The position numbers and the translations under genes are program-made. Positions 1-8,769 of a DNA stretch of 64,000 nt are shown piece after piece. Every line of letters starts with the position of its first letter. Position 1 is the stretch's first letter. The stretch covers positions 1,436,001 to 1,500,000 of the forward strand of contig NZ_LR134378.1 of assembly GCF_900637555.1 (NCBI RefSeq), in the 5' to 3' direction. The notes under the pieces were generated by a model. It was not told the DNA's origin, did no database searches, and saw only the letters and a program-made list of their open reading frames with translations. The stretch is from Lautropia mirabilis (GTDB lineage Bacteria; Pseudomonadota; Gammaproteobacteria; Burkholderiales; Burkholderiaceae_E).

Positions 1-1
1 A

Positions 2-364
2 TCCGCCTATGAAGTGCTGCGCGACCGGGCTGCCGGTGCGGCAGCAGGCGGGGCAGGCGCCTCCAAAGGCGGTGCGAGCGGTGCCGGTGGCATGGATGGC
101 TGGGGCAATCATGGCGGCAGCGGCCAGGCCGGGGCACAGACGCAGGGCAGCGCCGGATCGGGCGGCTTCCTGCAGGATGCACTGGATGGCCTGCTGGGAG
201 GCGTCAGCGGCAGCACCACCAAGAGCAGCGGCAAGACGGCCAGCCGTCGTAGCGATTCCGTGCTGGAAACCGCTGCCAAGAGCATGATGCGCTCGGTGGG
301 CTCGCAGGTCGGTCGCGCGCTGGTGCGCGGCATTCTGGGCTCGCTCACCGGCAAGAGCCGCTGA
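2..364 (+). CDS. HerA-like ATPase (DUF853/YjgR type), C-terminal fragment
   Basis: The reading frame is open from base 2, so only the C-terminal ~120 residues of a longer protein are present. The visible part starts with SAYEVLRDRAAG, passes through a Gly/Ala/Ser-rich stretch, and ends in a basic segment (SVGSQVGRALVRGILGSL). That ending is typical of the YjgR/DUF853 family of HerA-like helicase-type ATPases, where it follows the P-loop domain. The ATPase core lies outside the window, so the assignment rests on the tail alone. The stop codon overlaps the start of the next gene (TGATG), which suggests translational coupling with the DMT permease. The Gly-rich insert is longer than I would expect for this family. 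Confidence 0.6.
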   Translation, partial: SAYEVLRDRAAGAAAGGAGASKGGASGAGGMDGWGNHGGSGQAGAQTQGSAGSGGFLQDALDGLLGGVSGSTTKSSGKTASRRSDSVLETAAKSMMRSVGSQVGRALVRGILGSLTGKSR

Positions 365-1344
365 TGCCTGTCTCTCGCTGGAAGCCCGAGCATCTCGGGC
401 TCTTCTATGGCCTGCTGGGCTCCATGCTGTTTGCCTGCAAGGGCATCCTCATCAAGCTGGCCTACCGCCATGGTGTCAGTACCGAGACCTTTCTGGGGCT
501 GCGCATGATGTGGGCTGCCCCCTTCTTTGCCTGGGTAGCCTGGCGCAGCGACGGTGCGGCGCTGCGCCGGCGCTGGCACAGGCAGGCCCCGGCAGGCGCG
601 ACAGGACTATCCGACGACGCGACGCCCCGCGCGGACAGCGTCTGGCGCTCCGGCGATGTCTGGCGCGTGGCGGGCCTGGGCTTTTCGGGCTATTACCTGG
701 CCAGCTACCTGGACTTCCTGGGGCTGCAATACGTCTCGGCTGGCCTGGAGCGGGTGCTGCTCTATCTGGGCCCCACCTTCGTGCTGCTGCTGTCCGTGTT
801 CTGGCTCAAGCGCCCGGTCAGCCGCACCCAGTGGACGGCGCTGGGCGTCAGCTATCTGGGCGTGATCCTCGTCTACCTGCACGATCTGGACGGCAGTCTG
901 CAGGTCAATGTGCCGCTGGGTAGCGCGCTGGTGCTGGGCAGCTGTCTCAGCTATTCCTTCTACCTGGTGGGCGCCGGCGAGATGGTCCGCCGCCTGGGAC
1001 CCATGCGGCTGACAGCCTGGGCCAGCCTGGTGGCCTGCGTGCTTTGCGTCACCCAGGCGCTGCTGGTTGGTGGGGGCGACCTGTTTCGCCAGCCGATCGA
1101 AGTGCAGGGCATTGCCCTGATGACGGCCATCTTCTGCACCGTCTTCCCGCTCTTTCTGACCACGGCCTCCGTCAATCATCTGGGGGCAGGCAAGGCGGCG
1201 CAGGTGGGCATGATCGGTCCGGTCTGGACCATCTTTCTGGGAGCCGTCGTTCTGGGGGAACCCACGGGCGGCCTGCAGATCGTGGGCACGGCTGTCGTCA
1301 TCCTGGGTGTGCTGATCCTGAGCCGTGCTGCCACCCGGAGGTGA
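364..1344 (+). CDS. DMT/EamA family permease
   Basis: A 326-residue integral membrane protein with about ten hydrophobic segments arranged as two EamA-like halves, the usual organisation of drug/metabolite transporters. The C-terminal half carries the typical ending with an AGKAAQVGMIGPVWTIFLG segment followed by a last helix and a short basic tail. A hydrophilic insert at about residues 60-95, rich in Arg and Ala, separates the second and third helices and is longer than in most family members. The start overlaps the stop of the preceding gene. Substrate cannot be inferred; members export amino acids, metabolites or nucleotide sugars from the cytoplasmic membrane. Confidence 0.85.
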   Translation: MPVSRWKPEHLGLFYGLLGSMLFACKGILIKLAYRHGVSTETFLGLRMMWAAPFFAWVAWRSDGAALRRRWHRQAPAGATGLSDDATPRADSVWRSGDVWRVAGLGFSGYYLASYLDFLGLQYVSAGLERVLLYLGPTFVLLLSVFWLKRPVSRTQWTALGVSYLGVILVYLHDLDGSLQVNVPLGSALVLGSCLSYSFYLVGAGEMVRRLGPMRLTAWASLVACVLCVTQALLVGGGDLFRQPIEVQGIALMTAIFCTVFPLFLTTASVNHLGAGKAAQVGMIGPVWTIFLGAVVLGEPTGGLQIVGTAVVILGVLILSRAATRR

Positions 1345-1474
1345 TGCCGCAATTTTGCAGCCTGAGCATACGGTAGGACACTGGCAGACTTGCGCAGCAG
1401 GACTGGGCAACGCTTGGGCCCGATGAGGCCGCGGCGTTCACCCTTCCATCCATCCAAACGGAAAGAATCCCACC

Positions 1475-2386
1475 ATGACCGATCGTCGTTTTGCCTCCGT
1501 CGCCCGCGTCTACGGAGAAGCCGGCTGCCAGCGGCTCTGGCAGTCCCATGTCGTCGTTGTCGGCATTGGCGGTGTCGGCTCCTGGGCTGCCGAGGCGCTG
1601 GCGCGCAGCGGCGTGGGGCGCCTCACCCTCATCGACCTGGACCACGTGGCCGAGTCCAACATCAACCGCCAAGTTCATGCGCTCACCAGCACGCTGGGCG
1701 CGGCCAAGGTCGAGGTGATGGCGCAGCGCATCCGCGACATCTCGCCCGACGTCTCCGTGCATCCTGTCGATGAATTCATCGAGCCCGGCCAGGAAGAGAA
1801 GCTGATCCCTGCCGACGCGGATCTTGTCATCGACGCCATCGATGCCGTGGCGGCCAAGGCGTCGCTGATTGCCTGGTGCGTGGCGAACGGCAAGCCCGTC
1901 ATTGCCTGCGGCGCAGCCGGTGGCCGCACCGATCCCCTGCAGCTGCGGGTGGAAGATCTTTCCCGGACCACAGGGGATGCGCTGCTGTCGGCCGTGCGTG
2001 CGCGGTTGCGCCGGCATCACGGCTTCCCGCGCGGGGATGGCGGCACCACGGTATCGCCTTTAGCCAGCCATGCTGAAACATTGAACGCGATGGCCCACAG
2101 CCAGGCGCAGGAAGGCGCAGGCGCGCCAGGCCACTTTTCGGCTCAGGACGCGCGGCCGGTTCCGGCTGCACAGACCCAGTCCTCGTCCCGCCGGCGCCGC
2201 AAGGGCGATCCTTCCCGCTTCGGTGTGCCGGCCATCCATTCGCCTGAACAGATTGCCGGCACCCGCCCGAAGGGCGAGGGCGGCGGCATGCCTTTGGCGT
2301 GCGCCGGTTATGGTTCGCTCGTTACGGTCACCGCCAGCATGGGCCTGGCTGCAGCCAGCCAGGCCATTGCACAGTTGCTGCGCTGA
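1475..2386 (+). CDS. tcdA: tRNA threonylcarbamoyladenosine dehydratase (TcdA/CsdL)
   Basis: A 303-residue ThiF/E1-like protein. The N-terminal Rossmann motif GIGGVGS is at residues 30-36 and is followed by GVGRLTLIDLD and NINRQ, the ATP-binding signature of this family. TcdA uses ATP to cyclise t6A37 of ANN-decoding tRNAs to ct6A. The protein is about 35 residues longer than the E. coli enzyme. The extra length is a low-complexity Ala/Gln/Ser/Arg segment at about residues 205-240, just before the C-terminal segment (YGSLVTVTASMGLAAA) that normally closes the fold. MoeB and ThiF are alternatives, but the short length without a rhodanese domain and the C-terminal helix favour TcdA. Confidence 0.88.
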   Translation: MTDRRFASVARVYGEAGCQRLWQSHVVVVGIGGVGSWAAEALARSGVGRLTLIDLDHVAESNINRQVHALTSTLGAAKVEVMAQRIRDISPDVSVHPVDEFIEPGQEEKLIPADADLVIDAIDAVAAKASLIAWCVANGKPVIACGAAGGRTDPLQLRVEDLSRTTGDALLSAVRARLRRHHGFPRGDGGTTVSPLASHAETLNAMAHSQAQEGAGAPGHFSAQDARPVPAAQTQSSSRRRRKGDPSRFGVPAIHSPEQIAGTRPKGEGGGMPLACAGYGSLVTVTASMGLAAASQAIAQLLR

Positions 2387-2563
2387 GAGGCCATCAGGAA
2401 ACCTGGCCCGCAGCGCCACAGCGCCACAGCGGCCTGCGGGTCAGTCCTGTCGGGATCGGTCGCATCCTTCACCTGGACGCCAGGAGCGTGCACGAAGTCC
2501 AGAGGCGGAGGAGAAGCCGCACCAAGGCGCGGGCTTCCCCGATAGACAGAAAACATCAGCCCG

Positions 2564-3748
2564 TCACTGCGGGAAACGACCCCGCCAGTACACGAAGCCT
2601 TTCTCGCCATAGACCGAACGGTCGTCGATGAGGTACTGATCGACGACCTGCAGCTGCTGTCCACGCTGCCAATTGGCCGGCGCCTGCCAGACGACGCACT
2701 GCAGCCGCCTGGCGCGGGGCTGTTCGATGTTCCAGCACAGCTTGGCCTGCTGGTCGGAGTCTCCCTTCAACAGCAGCAGTTTGGCCAGGTTGCCCACCTG
2801 GCTGCCCCACTGCTTCAGCAGACCGTAGGAGGCCACACCGTCCAGCCGGAAGCTGAAGGGCGCACCGACGCCGCCAATCGACGGTTTGCCGGCACCGACG
2901 CTGACGGCATCAGCCAGTGAGGCAGAGTCTGCCGTGACCGTCAGGGACGCCGAAATGCTCTGGTTATTGAACTCTCGCAGAATCTTCTCGCCCAGATACT
3001 GATGCCGTGGGTGCGGCCCGCTGCCCACGCTCAGTGAATACTCGCCCGGTGCGGCGGCATGGTACTGGTAGTACTGGGTATCGCATATGATGTTGCCCAG
3101 CGCGGCAAACGGGCTCAGCAGGCCGGGGCTGTTCGGGGTCGTCTTCTGATAGTTGTTGGGGTTAAGATCCGTATCCGCACGAGGCTCCGGCAGCTCCAGC
3201 GGCTTCCCCGTCGTGACGCGCGTGCCGTTGTATGACGTGGCCTGATGAAGGGTCAGGCAGCCTTTCTGATCCAGCATGGTCAGCAGCGCATCGCCCCGTA
3301 CCCCGGCGGCCGAGATGGGGGCTGCCTGCGGCGCGGCCTGGGTGACGGTGCTGGCTTCTGCCGTATCGGCTACCGCCGTGCGGTTCGCAGCCGTGGCCGA
3401 GCTGATCGTGCCGGAGGCATCGGTGGCGGGGGCGGCGGCAGATTCCGCGTTGGCCGAGCTTGCCGGAGCAGCAGCGGCAGCTTGCGCGGCGCCGGTGGTC
3501 TGTGTAGCGTCGGCCGCCTGTGCGGCGTCACCTGCCTGTGCTGCCGTATTCGCCTGTGCCGTATCTCCAGCCTGGGCTTCATCTGCCTTGGTGGCGTGCT
3601 TTGCCGTGGCAGCCGGTGTGGTGTCCGAGAGGGCCTTGGTGTCAGCATTACTGCCGTCATGGCCGTTGCCACTGCCGCAGGCGGCCAGCAGGATGGCCAG
3701 CGCAGCAGCCGTCAGGGGCAGGCGGTACGTGTTGCCAGGAATCGTCAT
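2564..3748 (-). CDS. Unknown lipoprotein with Ala-rich linker
   Basis: A 394-residue protein with a lipoprotein signal peptide: a hydrophobic stretch, then the lipobox LAAC with the acylated Cys at residue 24. Residues ~25-150 are an Ala/Thr/Asp-rich linker with degenerate AQAGD/AQAAD-type repeats, probably disordered. The C-terminal ~240 residues form a folded-looking domain containing several Cys (KGCLTLHQ, NIICDTQYY, KLCWNIEQ) and ending in VYWRGRFPQ. I recognise no family. The start is supported by a near-perfect Shine-Dalgarno sequence. The lipobox-plus-linker architecture matches that of the S8 protease lipoproteins further along the window. Confidence 0.7.
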   Translation of the reverse strand: MTIPGNTYRLPLTAAALAILLAACGSGNGHDGSNADTKALSDTTPAATAKHATKADEAQAGDTAQANTAAQAGDAAQAADATQTTGAAQAAAAAPASSANAESAAAPATDASGTISSATAANRTAVADTAEASTVTQAAPQAAPISAAGVRGDALLTMLDQKGCLTLHQATSYNGTRVTTGKPLELPEPRADTDLNPNNYQKTTPNSPGLLSPFAALGNIICDTQYYQYHAAAPGEYSLSVGSGPHPRHQYLGEKILREFNNQSISASLTVTADSASLADAVSVGAGKPSIGGVGAPFSFRLDGVASYGLLKQWGSQVGNLAKLLLLKGDSDQQAKLCWNIEQPRARRLQCVVWQAPANWQRGQQLQVVDQYLIDDRSVYGEKGFVYWRGRFPQ

Positions 3749-4169
3749 CGTTCACCTCCTTGGTGGGGCTGCACCGTGCAGCCTGGTTGGAAAGCTGCTC
3801 ATGAAAAAACAGCTTAGTTCCAACTTCGTGCCGCTGTGAACCGCAAAGCCTGTCCCGTTCGGGAAAAGAAGGGGCAGGGGGCTCCCATAATTCGGGGGAC
3901 GTCCCCATTCGCAGGGCAGGGGCTGCACAGGAGACGGACGCGATGCCGGCATGACGCTCGTTCATCAGGATGACCGGGTGAACAGGATCTTCTCGTCGGG
4001 AGCCAGTCATGTGTTGTCGTCGCATATCAGGGTAATCGCCAATAAGCGGGAGGCGGGTGAAGTGGCCATCTCGCTCTACACTGCGCACTCCGCTCCACGA
4101 GAACCCGTTCAGAGGCGTCCTCAGGGGCGCCACGCACCGACTGGTGCTCATGAAAGGAGATACACCCCG
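3749..4169. other. Divergent intergenic region
   Basis: About 420 bases separate the leftward lipoprotein gene from the rightward tctC gene, so promoters for both should lie here. The only clear structure is the palindrome GGGGACGTCCCC at 3895-3906, which could be an operator. An in-frame upstream extension of tctC exists, but it has no signal-peptide character and I treat it as non-coding. Confidence 0.5.
3752..3761 (-). promoter_or_regulatory. Strong Shine-Dalgarno sequence
   Basis: On the minus strand this reads AAGGAGGTGA, three bases before the ATG at 3748. It is the best ribosome binding site in the window and fixes the start of the unknown lipoprotein. Confidence 0.8.
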
Positions 4170-5258
4170 ATGTTTCAATCAACCTTCATCCCTGTCGGTG
4201 ATTCATTGTCAGCGCGTACCGCATCCGCGGGCCTTGGACGGGCAACGTCATGCGCCCCCCTTCGTACAGGGCTGCGTGCGGGTGTTCTCGCGTTGGCGGT
4301 CTCGCTGGGAGGACTCACGGTATCGTCCACGGTGAGCGCCGCCGAGCCTCGCCGCCCCGAGTGTGTGGCACCTGCCAAGCCCGGTGGTGGTTTCGATCTC
4401 ACCTGCCGGCTGACGCAGACCTCCCTGAAGGAAGGAGGGGTACTCAAGCGTCCCATGCGCATTGTCTACATGCCTGGTGGCGTGGGGGCAGTGGCCTACA
4501 ACAATATCGTCGCTCAGCGTCCCGATGAGGGGGGAGCTATCGTGGCGTTCTCTGGTGGTTCGCTTCTGAATCTGGCACAAGGCAAGTTCGGTCGCTACTC
4601 TGTTGATGATGTGCGTTGGCTGGCGGCTATCGGCGCCGACTATGGCGTCGTCGTTGTTCGTGATGATTCAACTTACCAGACGCTGGGCGCGCTCATGGAT
4701 GCCCTGAAGAAGGATCCTGCGGCCGTGGTGTTCGGAACGGGAGGCTCCGTCGGCAGCCAGGACTGGATGAAGGCAGCGCTGACTGCTCGAGCAGCAGGTG
4801 TCGATCCTCGCAAGATGCGCTTCGTGGCCTTTGAAGGCGGTGGGGAAGGCATCACCGCCTTGCGTGGCAATCATGTCCAGGTCTTCATGGGTGATGCTGC
4901 CGAGGCCGCTGCACAGCTCGAAGGCGGGGCCCCCATCAAGGTTCTGGCGGTCTTTCATGGTGAACGCCTGCCAGGCCGGCTGAAGGATGTGCCAACTGCC
5001 AAGGAGCAGGGCTATGACATCGAATGGCCCATCATCCGTGGCTTCTACATGGGGCCCAAGGTGTCGGACGAGGATTATCAGTGGTGGCAGCAGGCCTTGG
5101 AGAAGACCATGCAAACCGAGGGTTTTGCCAAACTGCGCGCACAGCAGGGTCTGTACCCGTTCTCGATGACGGGCAAGGAACTGGATGCCTATGTCAAGGC
5201 ACGGGTGAAGGAGTACGCGGATCTGGCGAAGTCGTTTGGCCTGGTGCAGGAGCCCTGA
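4170..5258 (+). CDS. tctC: Tripartite tricarboxylate transporter substrate-binding protein (Bug/TctC family)
   Basis: A 362-residue periplasmic solute-binding protein. The start at 4170 follows a GAAAGGAGA ribosome binding site and gives a long Sec-type signal peptide ending near VSSTVSAAEP. The mature part opens with PECVAPAKPGGGFDLTC, the family's ligand-binding beta-strand region, followed by MRIVYMPGGVGAVAYNN and a second lobe with VFGTGGSVGSQDW and FVAFEGGGEGITAL. Bug proteins bind carboxylates such as citrate and deliver them to the TctAB membrane complex; the ligand here is unknown. It is the first gene of an operon with tctB, tctA and an AbrB-family gene. A longer in-frame reading from 3951 is open but lacks a signal peptide. 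Confidence 0.9.
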   Translation: MFQSTFIPVGDSLSARTASAGLGRATSCAPLRTGLRAGVLALAVSLGGLTVSSTVSAAEPRRPECVAPAKPGGGFDLTCRLTQTSLKEGGVLKRPMRIVYMPGGVGAVAYNNIVAQRPDEGGAIVAFSGGSLLNLAQGKFGRYSVDDVRWLAAIGADYGVVVVRDDSTYQTLGALMDALKKDPAAVVFGTGGSVGSQDWMKAALTARAAGVDPRKMRFVAFEGGGEGITALRGNHVQVFMGDAAEAAAQLEGGAPIKVLAVFHGERLPGRLKDVPTAKEQGYDIEWPIIRGFYMGPKVSDEDYQWWQQALEKTMQTEGFAKLRAQQGLYPFSMTGKELDAYVKARVKEYADLAKSFGLVQEP

Positions 5259-5271
5259 GCACGGAGACGCC

Positions 5272-5709
5272 ATGAACAATCGCATCCTGGGCCTCGGCGC
5301 ACTGTCGCTGGCGGCTTTCATGCTCTGGTTTGGCTACGGCCTTCAGGCGCCGGTGGCCTATGAACCCCTCGGTCCCGCCGCGTTCCCCATGGTCGTGGCC
5401 GCCATCATGGCCTTGTGCGGCGTCCGTCTGCTGCTCAAGGGCGGCGGCCATGCCGAGCCCTTGCCACCCGGGGCTCTGGGGCGAATCCTTGCCGTTGTGT
5501 TGGTGCTGGTTGCCTATGCCGTGGTGTTCGAGCCCCTGGGCTTCATTCCGGCCACGGCGTTGATGGTGTGCCTGGTCGGCCGATTGTTCGGCGGAAGCTG
5601 GGTGAAGACGCTGACAGCCGGCGTGGTGGGCAGCATTCTGCTGTTTCTGCTGTTTGATCGCGGCCTGGATGTCGTCCTGCCGCCGGGAATCCTGGAGGCA
5701 TGGTTGTGA
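5272..5709 (+). CDS. tctB: Tripartite tricarboxylate transporter small membrane subunit TctB
   Basis: A 145-residue protein with four predicted membrane segments, the size and topology of TctB. It begins MNNRILGLGALSLAAFMLW and carries the family's early PLGPAAFPMVVA segment. The start lies 13 bases after the tctC stop, and the 3' end overlaps tctA by 10 bases, so the three genes are probably co-transcribed and translationally coupled. TctB pairs with TctA in the inner membrane and is needed for transport, although its precise role is unclear. Confidence 0.88.
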   Translation: MNNRILGLGALSLAAFMLWFGYGLQAPVAYEPLGPAAFPMVVAAIMALCGVRLLLKGGGHAEPLPPGALGRILAVVLVLVAYAVVFEPLGFIPATALMVCLVGRLFGGSWVKTLTAGVVGSILLFLLFDRGLDVVLPPGILEAWL

Positions 5710-7214
5710 GTCAGGTGCTTTCTCAACTGGGGCAGGGCTTCGGCGTGGCCTTTGCACCCATGAACCTGGGCTTTGCCGCCCTGGGCGCTTTCTTCGGTAC
5801 GGTGGTGGGCCTGCTGCCAGGACTGGGGCCCATCAACGGGGTGGCCATGCTCATCCCCATCGCCTATGCCATGAACCTGCCGCCAGAGACCGCGCTGATC
5901 CTGCTGGCGGCCGTCTACGTGGGGGCGGAGTATGGTGGACGTATTGCCTCCATCCTCATCAACGTGCCGGGTGATGCCGCAGCGGTGATGACCACGCTCG
6001 ACGGCTATCCGCTGGCGCGCCAGGGTATGGCCAGTGTGGCGCTGTCCCTGTCGGCCTGGGCGTCGTTCGTGGGGTCCTTGGTGGCGTTCTTCGGTATCGT
6101 GGCGCTGGCGCCGGCACTGGCGAAATGGGCACTGGCTTTCGGGCCGGCTGAATATTTCGTGCTGATGGTCTTTGCTTTCTGCTGTCTGACAGGGCTGCTG
6201 GGGGAGGATCCCGTCAAGGGCATCCTGGCCACTACCATCGGACTGGCCATCTCGACCGTGGGCGTGGATGCCAATTCCGGCGTGTATCGGTTCACCTTCG
6301 ATGTGCCGCATCTGGCCGATGGCATCGACTTTGTGGTGGTGGTCATCGGTCTGTTCGCCATCACGGAATTGCTGCAGATGCTGGAACGGGCCGTCGCAGG
6401 GGCTGCCATCTCGGTTCCGCCAGGTGATCGCAAGCTCTTCAATCTGCAGGAACTGCGCTTTACCTGGCCCACCGTGATGCGAAGCAGTCTGACAGGCTTT
6501 GGCCTGGGGGTTCTGCCCGGGGCCGGGGCCAGCGTCGCTTCTGCCATTGCCTATGCCAACGAGAAACGCATTGGCGAGCGTCGAGGGGCAGATGCAAAGT
6601 TCGGTCGGGGTGACATGCGTGGGCTGACGGCCCCTGAGTCCGCCAACAATGCCGCGGCCATCGGCTCCTTCATTCCCATGCTGACGCTGGGCGTTCCCGG
6701 GTCGGGTACGACAGCGGTGATGATGGGCGCGCTGACGCTCTACAACATCACGCCGGGCCCGGTGCTTTTCGATGCGCAGCCCCAGCTGGTCTGGGGGTTG
6801 ATCGCTTCGCTGGCCGTGGCCAACGTCATCCTGTTCATCATGAACGTGCCCCTGGTGCGGGTCTTTGCCAGCATTCTGGCCGTGCCACCCTGGATTCTGA
6901 TGCCGGGTATCGTCTGCGTCAGTTTCATTGGGGTCTATTCGATCAATGCCTCGACCTTCGATTTGCTGCTCATGCTGGGGATCGGTGCTGTGGGATACCT
7001 GCTGCGCAAGGCGGGGTTGCCAGTTGCGCCGCTCATCCTGGGCGTGGTGCTGGGGGGGATGATGGAGCAGAACCTGCGTCGTGCGCTGGCCATCTCCAAC
7101 GGTGACGTTTCGATCCTGTTCTCCAGTCCAGTCACGATATCGTTCTGGGTGCTGGCCGTCGCCGTGTTCGTGCTTCCTGCACTGATCCGCCGATGGAAAG
7201 CAAAACGGGGATGA
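5700..7214 (+). CDS. tctA: Tripartite tricarboxylate transporter large permease TctA
   Basis: A 504-residue membrane protein with about twelve hydrophobic segments. Both signature glycine/proline-rich loops are present: GLLPGLGPINGVAMLIP near residue 40 and GVLPGAGASVASAIAYANE near residue 270, the latter followed by APESANNAAAIGSFIPML. These are hallmarks of the TctA family, the ion-coupled permease of tripartite tricarboxylate transporters. Length is typical. It overlaps tctB at its 5' end and the AbrB-family gene at its 3' end. Confidence 0.93.
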   Translation: MVVSQVLSQLGQGFGVAFAPMNLGFAALGAFFGTVVGLLPGLGPINGVAMLIPIAYAMNLPPETALILLAAVYVGAEYGGRIASILINVPGDAAAVMTTLDGYPLARQGMASVALSLSAWASFVGSLVAFFGIVALAPALAKWALAFGPAEYFVLMVFAFCCLTGLLGEDPVKGILATTIGLAISTVGVDANSGVYRFTFDVPHLADGIDFVVVVIGLFAITELLQMLERAVAGAAISVPPGDRKLFNLQELRFTWPTVMRSSLTGFGLGVLPGAGASVASAIAYANEKRIGERRGADAKFGRGDMRGLTAPESANNAAAIGSFIPMLTLGVPGSGTTAVMMGALTLYNITPGPVLFDAQPQLVWGLIASLAVANVILFIMNVPLVRVFASILAVPPWILMPGIVCVSFIGVYSINASTFDLLLMLGIGAVGYLLRKAGLPVAPLILGVVLGGMMEQNLRRALAISNGDVSILFSSPVTISFWVLAVAVFVLPALIRRWKAKRG

Positions 7215-8311
7215 GCGCTGTGGCCGGCTCATCCGGCGCAGCAGCCTGGCAGCCCGTCGCCCGCGGCCTCTGCATCGCCCTGCTGGGTGCCGGCCTGGCG
7301 GTCTGGATGGGCACCCCATTGCCCTGGCTGCTGGGGCCACTGTTTCTCACGGCGGCCACCCGGGTGGCCGGCATGCCCACCCGGTGCCCGGCGCCATTCA
7401 ACAAGTTCGGGCGCTGGGTCATCGGGCTGTCGCTGGGACTGTACTTCTCCGCCGAGGTGATGCAGAGCCTGGGGCAGCACTGGGGGCTCATTCTTGCCGG
7501 CATCCTGTATGCCCAGGTGCTGGCGGTCATCGGCTGCTGGTTCTATCACCGCGTTGGTGGCCTGGATGTGGGGACGGCCTGGTTCTCGTCGGCCATCGGC
7601 ACGGCCAGCGAGATCGTCAACATGGCGCATCGCCATGGCACCCGGGCAGACCATGTGGCCACGGTGCACAGCGTGCGGGTGCTGCTGGTGGTGGCGCTGG
7701 TGCCCTTCGGCGTGCAGTGGCTGGGCGGTGATGTCTCCCATCTTCGGGGGGCTGTTCCGGATGTGAACTGGAGCAGCCTGCTGCCGCTGATGCTGGGCAG
7801 TCTGGTTTCCGTCTGGTTCTTTCTGCGCGTGCGTCTGCCCAATGCGTGGCTGCTGGGGGCGCTGCTGTTCGTGGCGGCCGTGAATCTGCTTCAGCTGCTG
7901 CCGCATACCGATCTGCCGCGCTGGGTCTCGTGGGCCGGTCAGCTCTGCATCGGGTGGTCGTTCGGTGACCGGTACCGCCCGGATTTCCTGCGGTGTGCTC
8001 CCCGGCTGCTGTCGGCTGCCTGTGTCTTCACGCTGGCCAGCATCGCCTTGACGGTCGGGCTGGGCGAGGTCCTGTCGCCGCTGGTTGGACTGCCCGCTCC
8101 GTCGCTCATTCTGGGGCTGATGCCTGGCGGCATTGCCGAAATGACGCTGACGGCCCGCGCGCTGGAGCTGGGCGTGGCCATGGTCACCGCCATGCAGGTC
8201 GCTCGCATGCTGTCCGTGGTGTTCAGCACGCCAGCCATTTATCGTCGTTTCATCCAGGACAGGGAAGGGGATCGGGCTTCAGGCGCACAAGAAAGCAACC
8301 CGCCGGTTTGA
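7193..8311 (+). CDS. AbrB family membrane protein
   Basis: A 372-residue protein with about ten hydrophobic segments and the two internal repeats typical of the AbrB (formerly putative ammonia monooxygenase) membrane family. Recognisable blocks are MGTPLPWLLGPL near the N-terminus, SSAIGTASEIVNMA in the middle and LGLMPGGIAEMTLTARALELG near the C-terminus. The biochemical role of the family is not established. Its start lies 22 bases inside tctA, and it is the last gene of the operon, directly followed by a terminator. This placement suggests, but does not show, a role linked to carboxylate uptake. Confidence 0.83.
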   Translation: MESKTGMSAVAGSSGAAAWQPVARGLCIALLGAGLAVWMGTPLPWLLGPLFLTAATRVAGMPTRCPAPFNKFGRWVIGLSLGLYFSAEVMQSLGQHWGLILAGILYAQVLAVIGCWFYHRVGGLDVGTAWFSSAIGTASEIVNMAHRHGTRADHVATVHSVRVLLVVALVPFGVQWLGGDVSHLRGAVPDVNWSSLLPLMLGSLVSVWFFLRVRLPNAWLLGALLFVAAVNLLQLLPHTDLPRWVSWAGQLCIGWSFGDRYRPDFLRCAPRLLSAACVFTLASIALTVGLGEVLSPLVGLPAPSLILGLMPGGIAEMTLTARALELGVAMVTAMQVARMLSVVFSTPAIYRRFIQDREGDRASGAQESNPPV

Positions 8312-8347
8312 GGATGCACTTGTGTGCATGGCCTCGGCGGGTGTTTT
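8298..8347 (+). terminator. Hairpin terminator of the tct operon
   Basis: ACCCGCCG at 8298-8305 pairs with CGGCGGGT at 8335-8342. Inside it is a second perfect stem, ATGCAC/GTGCAT, with a TTGT loop. TTTT follows at 8344. The left arm lies over the stop codon of the AbrB-family gene, so the terminator closes the operon immediately. Confidence 0.8.
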
Positions 8348-8436
8348 AGCCGGGCATCCTGCCGAAGGCCGCGAGGACTTGTTCAGACTTTCCCAAGGCA
8401 CCGCTTGGCTGGCAGAACTGCCATATCCTGGCAGCC

Positions 8437-8769
8437 TCAGCCCTGTTTCACCTCATGCCCGTTGCGCACCCAGCCGGCCGTGGCGAAGGCCACCAGCGCC
8501 CACAGGGCCCACAGCCACGGTGAGCCGCCGTTGTCGTGTGCCAGCATGCCGATGGGCAGTACCAGGCCCACGGCGGCCGCCCAGGGGACCCAGGCACCGC
8601 CCCGGCCCAGGCGCAGCAGGGCGGCCAGTGCCAGGACGGCCCCCAGGCCGATGACCCAGCGGGCATCGCCGCGCGCGGGGTCCAGCACAGCGATGGCGCC
8701 CCAGAGGAAGACAGCGATGCCCAGCAGGATCTGGGCGGCGAGACGGGCCAGCAGGACGGTGAAGTTCAT
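8437..8769 (-). CDS. Small four-helix membrane protein, unknown
   Basis: A 110-residue hydrophobic protein with about four membrane segments and short polar turns ([19 protein letters not shown]). The ATG overlaps the fbp stop codon (ATGA), so it is probably translated together with fbp. I recognise no family; the composition resembles generic small inner-membrane proteins. The coding frame keeps the third-position GC bias of its neighbours, which supports it being real. Confidence 0.6.
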   Translation of the reverse strand: MNFTVLLARLAAQILLGIAVFLWGAIAVLDPARGDARWVIGLGAVLALAALLRLGRGGAWVPWAAAVGLVLPIGMLAHDNGGSPWLWALWALVAFATAGWVRNGHEVKQG

